NCBI RefSeq assembly: GCF_004348995.1
Contig: NZ_SMKQ01000032.1
Coordinates: 1 to 56,269, forward strand
Source: Nonomuraea terrae
Lineage (GTDB): Bacteria; Actinomycetota; Actinomycetes; Streptosporangiales; Streptosporangiaceae
Direction of reading: 5' to 3'
DNA: 56,269 bases
This document shows, one piece after another, positions 42,475 to 51,784 of this stretch; position 1 is the stretch's first letter, and every line of letters starts with the position of its first letter. A program made the position numbers and the translations under genes. The notes beneath the pieces were generated by a model. It saw nothing but the letters and a program-made list of their open reading frames with translations. It ran no database searches and was not told the DNA's origin.

Positions 42475-43197
42475 ATGGCGACGAAAGCGGCGGGGGGCCG
42501 GCAGGAGACCCGGCTCGCACTGGTGCGACGGGCCCGCAAGATGAACCGCGTCCTCGCGGAGACCTACCCGGACGCCCATTGCGAGCTCGACTTCGGCAAC
42601 CCGCTGGAGCTGCTGGTCGCGACCATCCTCTCGGCCCAGTGCACCGACAAACGGGTCAACATGGTGACCCCGATCCTGTTCGCGAAATATCCGACGGTCG
42701 AGGACTACGCGAGCGCCGACCGGTCCGAGATGGAAGAGATCATCCGCTCGACCGGCTTCTTCCGCGCGAAGACCAACAGCATCATCGGCATGGCGCAGGC
42801 GATCTGCGAGCGCTACGGCGGCGAGGTGCCAGGCAAGCTGAAAGACCTGGTCAGCCTGCCCGGCGTGGGCCGCAAGACGGCCAACGTGGTGCTGGGCAAC
42901 GCCTTCGACGTCCCCGGCCTGACCGTCGACACCCACTTCCAGCGCCTCGTACGCCGTTTCGGCTGGACCGAGGAGACCGACCCCGTCAAGATCGAGCACG
43001 TCGTGGGGGAGCTGCTGCCCCGGCGCGAGTGGACGATCTTCTCCCATCGGGTCATCTGGCACGGCCGCCGCATCTGCCACGCCCGCAGGCCCGCGTGCGG
43101 CGTGTGCCCGCTGGCCGCCCTGTGCCCCTCGTACGGCGCCGGCCCGACCGACCCCGGGCAGGCCGCCAAGCTCGTCAGGTCCGGGCCCTTCTCCTGA
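42475..43197 (+). CDS. nth: Endonuclease III
   Basis: 240 aa DNA glycosylase/AP lyase for oxidised pyrimidines. The helix-hairpin-helix is [20 protein letters not shown] with the catalytic Lys, the catalytic Asp is in [15 protein letters not shown], and the [4Fe-4S] cluster cysteines are C-X6-C-X2-C-X5-C in [17 protein letters not shown]. Same position as Rv3674c, right beside crp. Confidence 0.95.
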   Translation: MATKAAGGRQETRLALVRRARKMNRVLAETYPDAHCELDFGNPLELLVATILSAQCTDKRVNMVTPILFAKYPTVEDYASADRSEMEEIIRSTGFFRAKTNSIIGMAQAICERYGGEVPGKLKDLVSLPGVGRKTANVVLGNAFDVPGLTVDTHFQRLVRRFGWTEETDPVKIEHVVGELLPRREWTIFSHRVIWHGRRICHARRPACGVCPLAALCPSYGAGPTDPGQAAKLVRSGPFS

Positions 43198-43237
43198 TGC
43201 CGGGAAGTGATCGAGCACTCGTCGTGTTGGAGGTTTC

Positions 43238-43885
43238 GTGACCCAAGTGCCCGACTGGCTCGAACGTCTGGCGGCGCAGGCGCAACAGGCCAAGGTCCCC
43301 CGCTACCTGCTTCCCCCCGCCGACGGCGGCAGGGAGGCGGCGGTGCTGATGTTGTTCGGCGAGGGCCCGTTAGGGCCTGACGTGCTGCTGATCCAGCGCA
43401 GCACGCGCGGACGTCGCCACCCGGGGCAGCCGGCCTTCCCGGGAGGCGGCGTCGATCCCGGCGACGGCGGGCCGGTCGGCGCCGCGCTGCGCGAGGCGGA
43501 GGAGGAGACCGGGGTCGATCCGACCGGCGTCCACGTCCTCTGCACGATGCCGGAGCTCTACCTCAACCACAGCGACAACCGCGTCACGCCCGTGGTGGCC
43601 TGGTGGCGCGTCCCGTCGGCGGTGCACGCGGCCTCGCCCGACGAGGTCGACTCCGTCGAGCGGGTGCCGATTGCCGAGCTGGTCGATCCCGGCAACCGCA
43701 TCATGCTGCGCCACCCGAGCGGCATGGCGGGCCCGGCGTTCCGGGTGCGCGGGATGGTGGTGTGGGGGTTCACGGCGATGGTGCTCGACTCGGTGCTGCG
43801 CGCGGCCGGGCTGGAACGCCCGTGGGACACCGCCAGGGTCGAGCAGTTGCCGCCCGACATACTCGGGCTGGCCTCCCGCTCCTAG
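43238..43885 (+). CDS. NUDIX CoA pyrophosphatase-like protein
   Basis: 215 aa. The UPF0035/CoA motif LLIQRSTRGRRHPGQPAFPG is followed by a full Nudix box (GGVDPGDGGPVGAALREAEE then ETGV). Predicted to cleave CoA or related pyrophosphates. GTG with GGAGG about five bases upstream. Equivalent of Rv3672c; the thioredoxin-like gene (Rv3673c) that normally lies between nth and this gene is absent. Overlaps the convergent HEAT gene by four bases. Confidence 0.9.
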   Translation: MTQVPDWLERLAAQAQQAKVPRYLLPPADGGREAAVLMLFGEGPLGPDVLLIQRSTRGRRHPGQPAFPGGGVDPGDGGPVGAALREAEEETGVDPTGVHVLCTMPELYLNHSDNRVTPVVAWWRVPSAVHAASPDEVDSVERVPIAELVDPGNRIMLRHPSGMAGPAFRVRGMVVWGFTAMVLDSVLRAAGLERPWDTARVEQLPPDILGLASRS

Positions 43886-44445
43886 CGGGCGGCCCACAGC
43901 GCCACGCCGAGCGAGGCCCAGCCCGCCACGTCGGCGTCGGCGTCGGCCGCCAGCGCGCGCAGCGTCTCCAGGCCCGCCCGGTCGGGCGGATCGCCCAGCA
44001 CGTGCTGCAACGCGTACGCGGCGCCGTACCGGACTCTGGGGTCGTCGTGGCCGGCCAGGTCGATCACCGACGGCAGCGAGCGCGGGTCGGCCAGGTGGCC
44101 GAACGCGATCAGCACCGAGTAGAGCACCATCGCGTCGTCCTCGCTGGCGGCCAGGTAGCGCAGCACCGGCAGCGTACGGTCGGAGAAGGCGTGGAGCATG
44201 CCCATGATGTCGACGCCGAGCAGCCGCTCCGCGACGGTTTCTGCGGCGCAGAGCCGGCGGGCCTCGATGAACGACTCGAGATCGCCGCGCTGGCGCAGCA
44301 TGGAGATCACGTGCCAGCGCAGCGGCCCGTCGGGGTCGGTGTCGCTCAGAGCCGCCCGGATGAGTTCGCGCACTGTTCCCTCGGCCCCCGGCATACCGCC
44401 CAAGATAGTCAGGCGGGTGACGCCGTCCTGATCGAAGACGTGCAC
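43882..44445 (-). CDS. HEAT-repeat protein
   Basis: 187 aa, all helical. Repeats such as LPVLRYLAASEDDAMVLYSV, LPSVIDLAGHDDPRVRYGAA and LETLRALAADADADVAGWAS follow the HEAT/PBS-lyase pattern, suggesting a protein-binding scaffold. GTG start at 44445; only 31 bp separate it from the divergent marP start. Not part of the mycobacterial order, so a lineage insertion. Confidence 0.82.
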   Translation of the reverse strand: MHVFDQDGVTRLTILGGMPGAEGTVRELIRAALSDTDPDGPLRWHVISMLRQRGDLESFIEARRLCAAETVAERLLGVDIMGMLHAFSDRTLPVLRYLAASEDDAMVLYSVLIAFGHLADPRSLPSVIDLAGHDDPRVRYGAAYALQHVLGDPPDRAGLETLRALAADADADVAGWASLGVALWAAR

Positions 44446-44450
44446 GCTTG

Positions 44451-44470
44451 ACTCTATCGCTGGCTACCTT
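44451..44470. promoter_or_regulatory. Compact divergent leaderless promoters of HEAT gene and marP
   Basis: TACCTT (44465-44470, plus strand) is six bases from the marP GTG at 44477. TAGAGT (44451-44456, minus strand) is five bases from the HEAT-gene GTG at 44445. Both -10 elements fit in the 31 bp gap, so each promoter's -35 region must lie within the other gene's 5' coding sequence. Confidence 0.45.
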
Positions 44471-44476
44471 TGAAGC

Positions 44477-45667
44477 GTGCGCGGTGATCTGCTTGACCTC
44501 ATTCTGATCGCCCTGGTGATCGCCTTCGGCATCTCCGGATATCGGCAGGGCTTCATCATCGGGGTGATGAGCTTCGTGGGGTTCGTCGGCGGGGCCGTGC
44601 TGGGGGTGTTCATCGCGCCCCCGATCACGAACGCCGTCGTCGAGGGCGACACACCCCAGGCGCTGCTCGCCATCGTGATCGTCTTCCTGTCCGCGACGGT
44701 CGGCCAGTTCGCCTCCTCGACGCTCGGGGCGGTGGTGCGCAGCCACGTCACGTGGGAGCCGGCCAAGGTGGCCGACGCGATCGGCGGCACGTTCGCCAGC
44801 GCGCTGTCGGTGCTGGTGATCGCGTGGCTGATCGGCTCGCTGGTCGTCTCCAGCACCTTCACCCCGCTCGTCGACCAGGTGAAGAACTCCGCGCTGCTCA
44901 CGACGGTCGACGAGGCCCTGCCGCAGGCCGCCCGCAACTGGCAGCAGCCGTTCAAGAAGTTCATCGACCGCTCGGAGTTCCCGCCGGTCTTCGACGCGAT
45001 CGGGGCCGGTCACCTCATCGACGTGCCGCCGCCCGACCAGAGCGTGCTGCAGGGGGCCAAGCTGGCCCGCGCCCGGCGCGGCATCGTCAAGGTGCAGGGC
45101 AACGCCGACAGCTGCAACAAGCACATCGAGGGCACCGGCTTCGTCTACGCGCCCGGCCGCATCATGACCAACGCCCACGTGGTCGCGGGCGTCAACCGCG
45201 ACCTGCAGGTCATCGACTCCACCAACACCCGCCACTCGGCCGTGGTGGTGCGCTACAATCCGCGGCGCGACATCGCCGTCCTGTACGTGCCTGGGCTCGA
45301 CCTGCCGCAGTTGCCGTTCGACGACGAGGCCGAGCGCGGTGACAACGCGATCGTGGCCGGCTTCCCCAAGGGCCGGGGGTTCACTGCCGCGCCCGCCCGC
45401 ATCGGCGGCCAGCTCACCGCCGAGGGCCCCGACATCTACCGCGCGAACACCGTCCGGCGCGAGGTCTACGCGATCCGCGGCGAGGTGCTGCCCGGCAACT
45501 CCGGCGGCCCGCTGCTCACCGTCGACGGCCGGGTCTACGGCGTGATCTTCGCCGCCGCGATCAACGAGGAGCAGACCGGCTACGTCCTGACGGCCGACGA
45601 GGTCGCCCCCGACGCCGCCGCGGGCCGCAACGACACCACGCCGGCCAGCACGCAGGACTGCGACTGA
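44477..45667 (+). CDS. marP: MarP-type membrane serine protease
   Basis: 396 aa. The N-terminal CvpA-like domain has four membrane helices (to about residue 130), the C-terminal domain is a periplasmic trypsin fold. The catalytic triad is H234 (TNAHVVAG), D265 (RRDIAVLY) and S342 (LPGNSGGPLL). C213 and C395 match the redox disulfide of M. tuberculosis MarP (Rv3671c), a protease for acid and oxidative stress resistance. GTG start with the leaderless promoter noted above. Confidence 0.93.
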   Translation: MRGDLLDLILIALVIAFGISGYRQGFIIGVMSFVGFVGGAVLGVFIAPPITNAVVEGDTPQALLAIVIVFLSATVGQFASSTLGAVVRSHVTWEPAKVADAIGGTFASALSVLVIAWLIGSLVVSSTFTPLVDQVKNSALLTTVDEALPQAARNWQQPFKKFIDRSEFPPVFDAIGAGHLIDVPPPDQSVLQGAKLARARRGIVKVQGNADSCNKHIEGTGFVYAPGRIMTNAHVVAGVNRDLQVIDSTNTRHSAVVVRYNPRRDIAVLYVPGLDLPQLPFDDEAERGDNAIVAGFPKGRGFTAAPARIGGQLTAEGPDIYRANTVRREVYAIRGEVLPGNSGGPLLTVDGRVYGVIFAAAINEEQTGYVLTADEVAPDAAAGRNDTTPASTQDCD

Positions 45668-45707
45668 CGGCTCCCCAGAGCGACGAGCCTCGTTTCGCTC
45701 GCTTCAA

Positions 45708-45742
45708 TGTGATAGCTTCTCACAATGTGATAGGTCATCACA
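45708..45742 (+). promoter_or_regulatory. Tandem 17 bp palindromic operators
   Basis: TGTGA-TAGCTTC-TCACA (45708-45724) and TGTGAT-AGGTC-ATCACA (45726-45742) lie one base apart, centred 40 and 22 bp ahead of the aldo/keto reductase ATG. The second ends next to the Shine-Dalgarno GGAGGAG. The 7 bp spacing differs from the 6 bp of Crp sites, so the TetR protein encoded downstream is the best candidate ligand. Confidence 0.65.
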
Positions 45743-45755
45743 TGGAGGAGTGGCC

Positions 45756-46718
45756 ATGAAGGCGCGCAGACTCGGCACCACCGACATCGAGATCAGCCCC
45801 GTCGGGCTGGGATGCATGCAGTTCTCCGGCACCAGGAACGTGGCACGGCTGATGATCAGGCCCATCGACGAGGACGCCGCCGCGGTGGTGCGGGCCGCGC
45901 TCGACGGCGGCGTCACCTGGTTCGACACCGCCGAGATGTACGGCGCGGGCAACTCGGAGGAAGTCCTGGCCGCCGCGCTCAAGAAGTGCGGCGTCGCGCC
46001 GGGCCAGGTCGCCGTCGCCACCAAGTGGGCCCCGCTGGGGCGCACGGCCGCCAGCATCACCCGCACCATCGGCGACCGCCTCGCCCACCTCGGCGGCTAC
46101 CCCGTCGACCTGCACCAGATCCACATGCCGACGGGCTCGCTGTCGAGCCTGACCGCCCAGCTGCGGGCCATGGCCGCGCTGGCCAGGGCGGGCAAGGTCA
46201 GGGCGGTCGGGGTGAGCAACTTCTCCGCCCGCCAGATGCTGCTCGCCCACCGGGTGCTCGCCGCCGAGGGCGTCGCGCTGGCCGCCAATCAGGTCAGGAT
46301 CAGCCTGCTGCACCGCGACATCGAGCGCGACGGCGTCCTGGAGACCGCCCGCCGGCTGGGCGTCACGCTGATCGCGTACTCGCCGCTCGACGGCGGGCTG
46401 CTCACCGGGCGCTACCACGACGACCCCAAGCTCGCCCGTACGGCGCCGGTGATGCGCAGGGTCTTCGGCCGCCGCGACCTGAGCGCGCGCGGCCTCGCGC
46501 GCACGGCGCCGCTGATCGACGCCATGCGGCGGATCGCCTCCGGCTACGGCGTCACGGTCGGGCAGGTGGCGCTCAACTGGGTCGTCACCCGCTACGGCGA
46601 CACGGTCGTGGCCATCCCCGGCGCCTCCAAGCCCCGCCAGGCGGCCGAGGCGGCGGGCGCGATGGGCTTCACGCTCACCGAGGCGGAGGCCGGAAAGCTC
46701 GACGAGCTGTCACGCTAA
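45756..46718 (+). CDS. Aldo/keto reductase
   Basis: 320 aa TIM-barrel NADPH oxidoreductase. Tetrad: Asp and Tyr in FDTAEMYGAG, Lys in VATKWAP, His in LHQIHMP. GVSNFSARQM and YSPLDGGLLTGRY are also typical; IPGASKPRQAAEAAGAM forms the cofactor-binding loop. The ATG at 45756 follows GGAGGAG. The palindromes upstream and the TetR gene downstream suggest inducible expression. This gene and the next interrupt the marP-ephE order. Confidence 0.92.
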   Translation: MKARRLGTTDIEISPVGLGCMQFSGTRNVARLMIRPIDEDAAAVVRAALDGGVTWFDTAEMYGAGNSEEVLAAALKKCGVAPGQVAVATKWAPLGRTAASITRTIGDRLAHLGGYPVDLHQIHMPTGSLSSLTAQLRAMAALARAGKVRAVGVSNFSARQMLLAHRVLAAEGVALAANQVRISLLHRDIERDGVLETARRLGVTLIAYSPLDGGLLTGRYHDDPKLARTAPVMRRVFGRRDLSARGLARTAPLIDAMRRIASGYGVTVGQVALNWVVTRYGDTVVAIPGASKPRQAAEAAGAMGFTLTEAEAGKLDELSR

Positions 46719-46721
46719 CCT
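46716..46721 (+). promoter_or_regulatory. Leaderless -10 of the TetR gene
   Basis: TAACCT overlaps the stop codon of the aldo/keto reductase and ends six bases before the GTG at 46728, so the regulator can be transcribed on its own. Confidence 0.45.
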
Positions 46722-46727
46722 GAGGCC

Positions 46728-47333
46728 GTGCCCCGGACCACCAGACGCGACCGCTACCACCACGGCGACCTGCGGGCCGCGCTCATCGACACCGCGATGG
46801 AGCTGATCGCCGAGCAGGGGGTGCAGGGCTTCTCGCTGGCGGAGGCGAGCAGGCGGCTCGGGGTCGCCGTCAGCGCCCCCTACCGCCACTTCGCCGACCG
46901 CGACGAGCTGCTGCTCGCGGTCGGCGTACGCGCGGGCGAGCTGCTCGCCACGGCCGTCTCGGCCGAGATCGGCGGCGACTCCCACGAGGCCCGGCTGGTG
47001 GCGGTGGCCAGGGGATACGTCCGCTTCGCCGCCCGGCGCCGGGCGTTGTTCGAGGCACTGTTCGGCACGCTGATGCCGGCGGGCGAGCCGGAGTTCGAGC
47101 GCGCCACCCAGCCGGTGAAGGGGGTCTTCCAGACGGCCGCGACCGCCCTGGCGGGCGGCGACCCGGTGGCCGCCGAGTTGCTGGGGTCCGCCGTGGCCGC
47201 CGTCGCGCACGGGTACGCCGGGCTGCTCAACCTGGGCATGCTCGGAGCGGGAGACGACGCCGTGGAGCTGGCGGTGGCGCGGGCCGAAGCCGCCACCCGG
47301 GCGCTGATCGCGGGCCGGTCGGCGCTGAGCTAA
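46728..47333 (+). CDS. TetR-family regulator (WHG-domain type)
   Basis: 201 aa. HTH: GFSLAEASRRLGVAVSAPYR then HFADRDELLLAV; the start RRDRYHHGDLRAALIDTAME is typical of the WHG-domain TetR subgroup. GTG start 10 bp after the aldo/keto reductase stop. Likely represses that gene through the tandem TGTGA/TCACA palindromes. Overlaps the convergent DUF309 gene by four bases. Confidence 0.88.
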   Translation: MPRTTRRDRYHHGDLRAALIDTAMELIAEQGVQGFSLAEASRRLGVAVSAPYRHFADRDELLLAVGVRAGELLATAVSAEIGGDSHEARLVAVARGYVRFAARRRALFEALFGTLMPAGEPEFERATQPVKGVFQTAATALAGGDPVAAELLGSAVAAVAHGYAGLLNLGMLGAGDDAVELAVARAEAATRALIAGRSALS

Positions 47334-47773
47334 CCGGGAAGCTTGGCCAGGATCAGGGCGATGGCCTCGCCGGGATCGGTGTCCTGGGTGAGCGTCGAGG
47401 CCGCCTTGCCGACGGCGTCGTATGCTCCGCCGTACGACTGGGCCTTGGCGGCGCCGCGGCTGAAGAGGGTCACGGCCCCGCGCCCGTTGCCGCGCTGCAG
47501 GTGGGTCAGGCCGACGCAGATCTGCGCGAGACCCTGCCACAGCTCGCGCTCGTCGTCGGGGGCGCATTTCCAGCGGCCCTCGAACACCTCGTGGGCGTTG
47601 AAGGGCAGGCCATCGCCGAGGAACCGGCGGCCGTCGGCGAGAGCCTGCTCGGTGGTCGGCGCGTAGTCGTCGGGGACGCGGGCGACGCCGGGGGAGCCGT
47701 ACGGGAGCGGGCGGCCGAAGGTGTCGCGGGGCCGGGCGTTGCGCGGCCTGCCCTCGGGGTCGCGGTCTCTCAT
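47330..47773 (-). CDS. DUF309-domain protein
   Basis: 147 aa. ADGRRFLGDGLPFNAHEVFE followed by GRWK and ELWQGLAQICVGLTHLQRGN is the DUF309 helical signature (E and H conserved); function unknown. The N-terminus is Arg/Pro-rich. Its ATG overlaps the stop of the upstream hydrolase by four bases. Confidence 0.87.
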   Translation of the reverse strand: MRDRDPEGRPRNARPRDTFGRPLPYGSPGVARVPDDYAPTTEQALADGRRFLGDGLPFNAHEVFEGRWKCAPDDERELWQGLAQICVGLTHLQRGNGRGAVTLFSRGAAKAQSYGGAYDAVGKAASTLTQDTDPGEAIALILAKLPG

Positions 47774-48690
47774 CGGTCGGGCTCCGGATCGTTCAGCCAG
47801 CCGAGCAGCTCGGTGTCGAACACGTCGGCAACCTCCTCGTGCGGGAAGTGGCCGGCCCCCTCCATCAGCCTCCACCGGTACGGGGCCGCCACATGACGGC
47901 TCGAACCGATAGCCGTGCGCGGCAGGACCACCGGGTCGAGCGCCCCGTGCACCTGCAGGGTCGGAGCCTCGACCGGTGTGCGCATCGCCCTGGCGTAGCG
48001 CCGGCCGTCGGGTCGAAGCTGAGAACGGCCGAACCAGCGGTGGTATTCCAGCGCCGAGTGCGCCACGGCAGGGATGCGGAACGCCTCGCGGTAGGTGCGC
48101 GACTCGTCGGGCGCGGGCCAGCCGGGCCGGGAACGTTCGTCCAGCAGCCTGCCGACCAGGGCCGCGTCGTGGCGGGTGAGGCGGTGTTCGGGCAGCAGGG
48201 GGAGCTGGAACCCGATCGCCCGGCGGCTCGCCTTCAGCTGCCCGAACGGGTCGGCCACCAGCGACCTGCGCACCCGCAGCGGATGCGGGGCCGACACGAC
48301 GACCAGCCGGTGGACGCACTTGGGGTCGAGCACGGCCATCGTCCAGGCCAGCAGGCCGCCCCAGTCGTGCCCCACGACGGTCGCGCACGTCTCGCCCAGC
48401 GCCCTGATCAGCCCGGTCGCGTCGGCGGCCAGCGTGGGCAGGTCGTAGCCGCGCGGCGGCTTGTCACTGCCGCCGTAGCCGCGCAGGTCGGCCGCCACCG
48501 CCCGGTATCCGGCCCCGGCCAGGGACGTCAGCTGGTGGCGCCAGGTCCACCAGAACTGCGGGAACCCGTGCAGCAGCAGCACCAGCGGGCCCTCGCCGGC
48601 CTCGACGACGTGGAAGCGGGTGCCGCCGGCGTGCACCGCGCGGTGCGTCCAAGGGCCCTCGACCTGGACGACGGACTCGTCAGGCGCCAT
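47770..48690 (-). CDS. ephE: Alpha/beta hydrolase, EphE-type epoxide hydrolase
   Basis: 306 aa with intact catalytic parts: LLLHGFPQFWWTWRHQ (oxyanion HGFP), nucleophile Asp in VVGHDWGGLLAWTM, and His in GAGHFPHEE. Corresponds to Rv3670 by order. ATG at 48690 (a GTG one codon earlier is also possible) overlaps the end of the holin-like gene. The symbol is by synteny. Contrast with the catalytically stripped homologue at 17914-19035. Confidence 0.86.
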   Translation of the reverse strand: MAPDESVVQVEGPWTHRAVHAGGTRFHVVEAGEGPLVLLLHGFPQFWWTWRHQLTSLAGAGYRAVAADLRGYGGSDKPPRGYDLPTLAADATGLIRALGETCATVVGHDWGGLLAWTMAVLDPKCVHRLVVVSAPHPLRVRRSLVADPFGQLKASRRAIGFQLPLLPEHRLTRHDAALVGRLLDERSRPGWPAPDESRTYREAFRIPAVAHSALEYHRWFGRSQLRPDGRRYARAMRTPVEAPTLQVHGALDPVVLPRTAIGSSRHVAAPYRWRLMEGAGHFPHEEVADVFDTELLGWLNDPEPDR

Positions 48691-49120
48691 CACGGGTCAC
48701 CGGCTCGCGGTCTGGGCCGCGCGCGGGCACGACCTCACCGTCAGGGGCGGCGATCTCCTTCAACCCCTTGATCGACCGGGCGGTGCGCTTCATCCCGGCC
48801 AGGCCCTTCAGCCGCCGCACCCCGAGGAACACCGCCAGACCCGCGGCCAGCAGGTAGATGACCGTCACGATGAGGAAGGCCAGCCAGTGGGGCATCACCT
48901 GGGCCAGCGCGTACGCGATCGCGAACGAGGCGAGGATCAGGCACAGGTGGGCCATGAACGCGGCGGCGGCGAACATCCCGGCCGCCGTGCCGACCCGTTT
49001 GGCGTCGAACCTGAACTCGGCCTTGGCCAGCTCGATCTCGGAGCGGACCAGGGACGAGATGTGGCTGGTCGCCTCGGCGACCAGCGAGCCCAGGGAGTCT
49101 TCCTCGGGAGTCTGCGGCAT
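48680..49120 (-). CDS. Phage-holin-family (DUF1469) membrane protein
   Basis: 146 aa. SLVRSEIELAKAEFRFDAKR precedes two hydrophobic helices (AAAFMAHLCLILASFAIAYA and WLAFLIVTVIYLLAAGLAVF), the Phage_holin_3_6 layout; here a chromosomal protein equivalent to Rv3669, not a phage holin. ATG at 49120 follows TAGGAGA. First gene of the three-gene minus-strand unit. Confidence 0.87.
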   Translation of the reverse strand: MPQTPEEDSLGSLVAEATSHISSLVRSEIELAKAEFRFDAKRVGTAAGMFAAAAFMAHLCLILASFAIAYALAQVMPHWLAFLIVTVIYLLAAGLAVFLGVRRLKGLAGMKRTARSIKGLKEIAAPDGEVVPARGPDREPVTRDGA

Positions 49121-49392
49121 GAAACGTCTCCTATCGGGGCCGGGTGGCCGTGTCAAACATCATCCAGCGCCCTGGCGACGCCTGCGTACCCGTGTGCCGG
49201 CACCGCCCGATCCCCGGGGCGGGTGCGATGTCCGACAGTCTCGCCAGGCCGGGCCGTGATGACGGCCAGGCTCCGCCGAACACGCCGGGGAGTTTCCTGG
49301 CGAGCACGGGTCCCGTTCCAGAACTACCCGATCGGACAAGATAGCGCCCGGGTGTGATCCCCGAACGTCTTGGTTCCCCTCTCCCCGAACAG

Positions 49393-49432
49393 CGAGAGCG
49401 CATGCCCGGAAATCTCCGGGCATGCGCTCTCG
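49393..49432 (-). terminator. Strong hairpin downstream of acs
   Basis: 18 bp perfect stem with a 4 base loop (AATC/GATT), starting about nine bases after the acs stop. No T-tract follows on the minus strand, as is common for actinobacterial terminators. It faces the 270 bp gap before the holin-like gene, where nothing else is seen. Confidence 0.75.
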
Positions 49433-49440
49433 TGTCGGGT

Positions 49441-51414
49441 CTAGTCCTCCTGCTTGGCGGACGGGAGCTTCTCCGAGATCAGGTTCATCACCGTGCTGTC
49501 GGCCAGCGTGGTGACGTCGCCGATGCTGCGGTTCTCGGCCACGTCACGCAGCAGGCGGCGCATGATCTTGCCGGAACGGGTCTTCGGCAGCTCGGGCACC
49601 ACGAGGATCTGGCGCGGCTTGGCGATCGGGCCGAGCGTCCTGGCCACGTGGTTGCGCAGGTCGGTGGCGATGTCGTCGTTCTCCTCCGCCGAGCCGCGCA
49701 GGATCACGAACGCCACGATGCCCTGGCCGGTCAACGGGTCGGTGGCGCCGACGACCGCCGCCTCGGCCACCTTCGGGTGGCTGACCAGAGCGCTCTCCAC
49801 CTCCGTGGTGGAGATGTTGTGGCCGGAGACGAGCATGACGTCGTCCACGCGGCCGAGCAGCCACAGGTCGCCGTCCTCGTCCTTCTTGGCGCCGTCGCCG
49901 GGGAAGTACATCCCCTCGAAGCGGCTCCAGTAGGTGTCGATGTAGCGCTGGTCGTCGCCCCAGATCGTGCGGAGCATCGCCGGCCACGGCTCGCGTACGA
50001 CGAGGAAGCCGCCGCCCCCGTTGGGGACGCTGTTGCCCTGGTCGTCCACCACGTCGGCGACGATGCCGGGCAGCGGGCGCATCGCGGCGCCCGGCTTGCC
50101 CGCGGTCACGCCGGGCAGCGGGCTGATCATGACGGCGCCGGTCTCCGTCTGCCACCAGGTGTCGACGACGGGGCAGCGGTCGTCGCCGATGTGCTCGCGG
50201 TACCAGACGTACGCCTCGGGGTTGATCGGCTCGCCGACGGAACCCAGGATGCGCAGGCTGGACATGTCGTACTTGGCGGGGATGTCGTCGCCCCACTTCA
50301 TGAACGTCCGGATGGTCGTGGGCGCCGTGTAGAGCAGCGTGACCTTGTACTTCTGCACGATCTCCCAGAACCGGCCACGGTGCGGCGTGTCGGGGGTGCC
50401 CTCGTAGATGACGCTGGTCGCGCCGTTGGCCAGGGGGCCGTACACGATGTAGGAGTGGCCGGTCACCCAGCCGATGTCGGCCGTGCACCAGTAGATGTCG
50501 GTCTCTGGCTTGAGGTCGAAGACCGCGTCGTGGGTCCAGGCCGTCTGGGTGAGGTAGCCGCCCCTGGTGTGCAGAATGCCCTTCGGCTTACCGGTGGTGC
50601 CGCTGGTGTAGAGGATGTAGAGCGGGTCTTCCGCGTCGTGCGGCTCCGCGGTGTGCTCGTCGCTCTGGCGGTCGACCACGTCGTGCCACCAGACGTCCTT
50701 CTCGCCGATCGTGACGTCCCCGCCGGTACGCCGTACGACCAGGACGTGCTCCACCTGCGGGCACTCGGCGACGGCCTCGTCGACGGTCGGCTTGAGCGCG
50801 TTGGGCTTGCCCCTGCGGTAGCCGCCGTCGGCGGTGATCACCAGCCTGGCGTCGGCGTCCTCGATCCGGCTCTTCAGCGCCTGCGTCGAGAACCCGCCGA
50901 ACACCACCGAGTGGATCGCCCCGATGCGGGCGCAGGCCAGCATCGCGATCGGCAGCTCGGGGATCATCGGCATGTAGATGGCCACCCGGTCGCCCCTGCC
51001 GACGCCCAGCTCCTGCAGCGCGTTGGCGGCCTTGGAGACCTCGGTCTTCAGGTCGTTGTAGGTGAGGACGCGGGAGTCGCCCTCGGGCTCGCCCTCCCAG
51101 TAGTAGGCGACCTTGTCGCCGCGCCCCTCCTCGACGTGACGGTCGACGCAGTTGTAGGCGACGTTGAGCTCACCGCCGACGAACCACTTCGCGAACGGGG
51201 GGTTCCACTCGAGCGTCGTGTCCCACCGCTTGGCCCAGGTCAGCCGCTCGGCGGCGCGCTCCCAGAAGGCGAGGCGATCGGCGGCGGCCTCGTCGTAAGC
51301 GGCCGCGGTCACGTTAGCGGCCGCCGCCAGGTCAGCCGGCGGCTCGAACCGGCGGTTCTCCTGCAGCAGGTTGGACAGCGCCTGGGTTTCGTTACCAGCG
51401 GTCTCCGGGGCCAC
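49441..51414 (-). CDS. acs: Acetyl-CoA synthetase
   Basis: 657 aa AMP-forming ligase making acetyl-CoA from acetate. ATP motif [58 protein letters not shown] (acetate pocket Trp) and the C-terminal [15 protein letters not shown] containing the acetylatable Lys. GTG at 51414 with AAGGAG upstream. Equivalent of Rv3667. In other actinobacteria acs is under Crp control, and crp lies 10 kb away. Confidence 0.96.
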   Translation of the reverse strand: MAPETAGNETQALSNLLQENRRFEPPADLAAAANVTAAAYDEAAADRLAFWERAAERLTWAKRWDTTLEWNPPFAKWFVGGELNVAYNCVDRHVEEGRGDKVAYYWEGEPEGDSRVLTYNDLKTEVSKAANALQELGVGRGDRVAIYMPMIPELPIAMLACARIGAIHSVVFGGFSTQALKSRIEDADARLVITADGGYRRGKPNALKPTVDEAVAECPQVEHVLVVRRTGGDVTIGEKDVWWHDVVDRQSDEHTAEPHDAEDPLYILYTSGTTGKPKGILHTRGGYLTQTAWTHDAVFDLKPETDIYWCTADIGWVTGHSYIVYGPLANGATSVIYEGTPDTPHRGRFWEIVQKYKVTLLYTAPTTIRTFMKWGDDIPAKYDMSSLRILGSVGEPINPEAYVWYREHIGDDRCPVVDTWWQTETGAVMISPLPGVTAGKPGAAMRPLPGIVADVVDDQGNSVPNGGGGFLVVREPWPAMLRTIWGDDQRYIDTYWSRFEGMYFPGDGAKKDEDGDLWLLGRVDDVMLVSGHNISTTEVESALVSHPKVAEAAVVGATDPLTGQGIVAFVILRGSAEENDDIATDLRNHVARTLGPIAKPRQILVVPELPKTRSGKIMRRLLRDVAENRSIGDVTTLADSTVMNLISEKLPSAKQED

Positions 51415-51784
51415 CTCGTGCTCCTTCTATGGCCAGATTTGGATAGGTCGTGTCCCACTTCACCAGCTCAGGACCTCCGTACACAAGAGGTCTAGACAGG
51501 TCTGTACCTCGGGGTCGAAGGCGGGGTGCGTCTTATCACTTCGCATGACAAACGCTATTGAAATGTTGTCATCCTGAAATAAGGGGAATGTGTGGGTGGG
51601 GCAGGAGGCGGGTTCCCAGCGCTTTATGGGCCCCCTCCACGGTCCTTTCTCGCGGTACGGGGAGCGTCCCAGGGTGCATTGAGGCCTCGCGGCGGGGCGG
51701 AACGGCGGCGTGTTACCGAGGGTCATGTTCGGCGCTCGGCCCTCTCCGTCCGCGCCTACGACCGATCGGCCGACTCGGACCCGG

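Noticed and set aside
45708..45742. Crp binding sites
   Set aside because: Pentamers are TGTGA/TCACA but spaced by 7 bp instead of 6; the neighbouring TetR gene is a better candidate.
49354..51495. A 713-codon open frame on the plus strand opposite acs
   Set aside because: It is antisense to a fully conserved acetyl-CoA synthetase and reflects high third-position GC; no family motifs or start signals.
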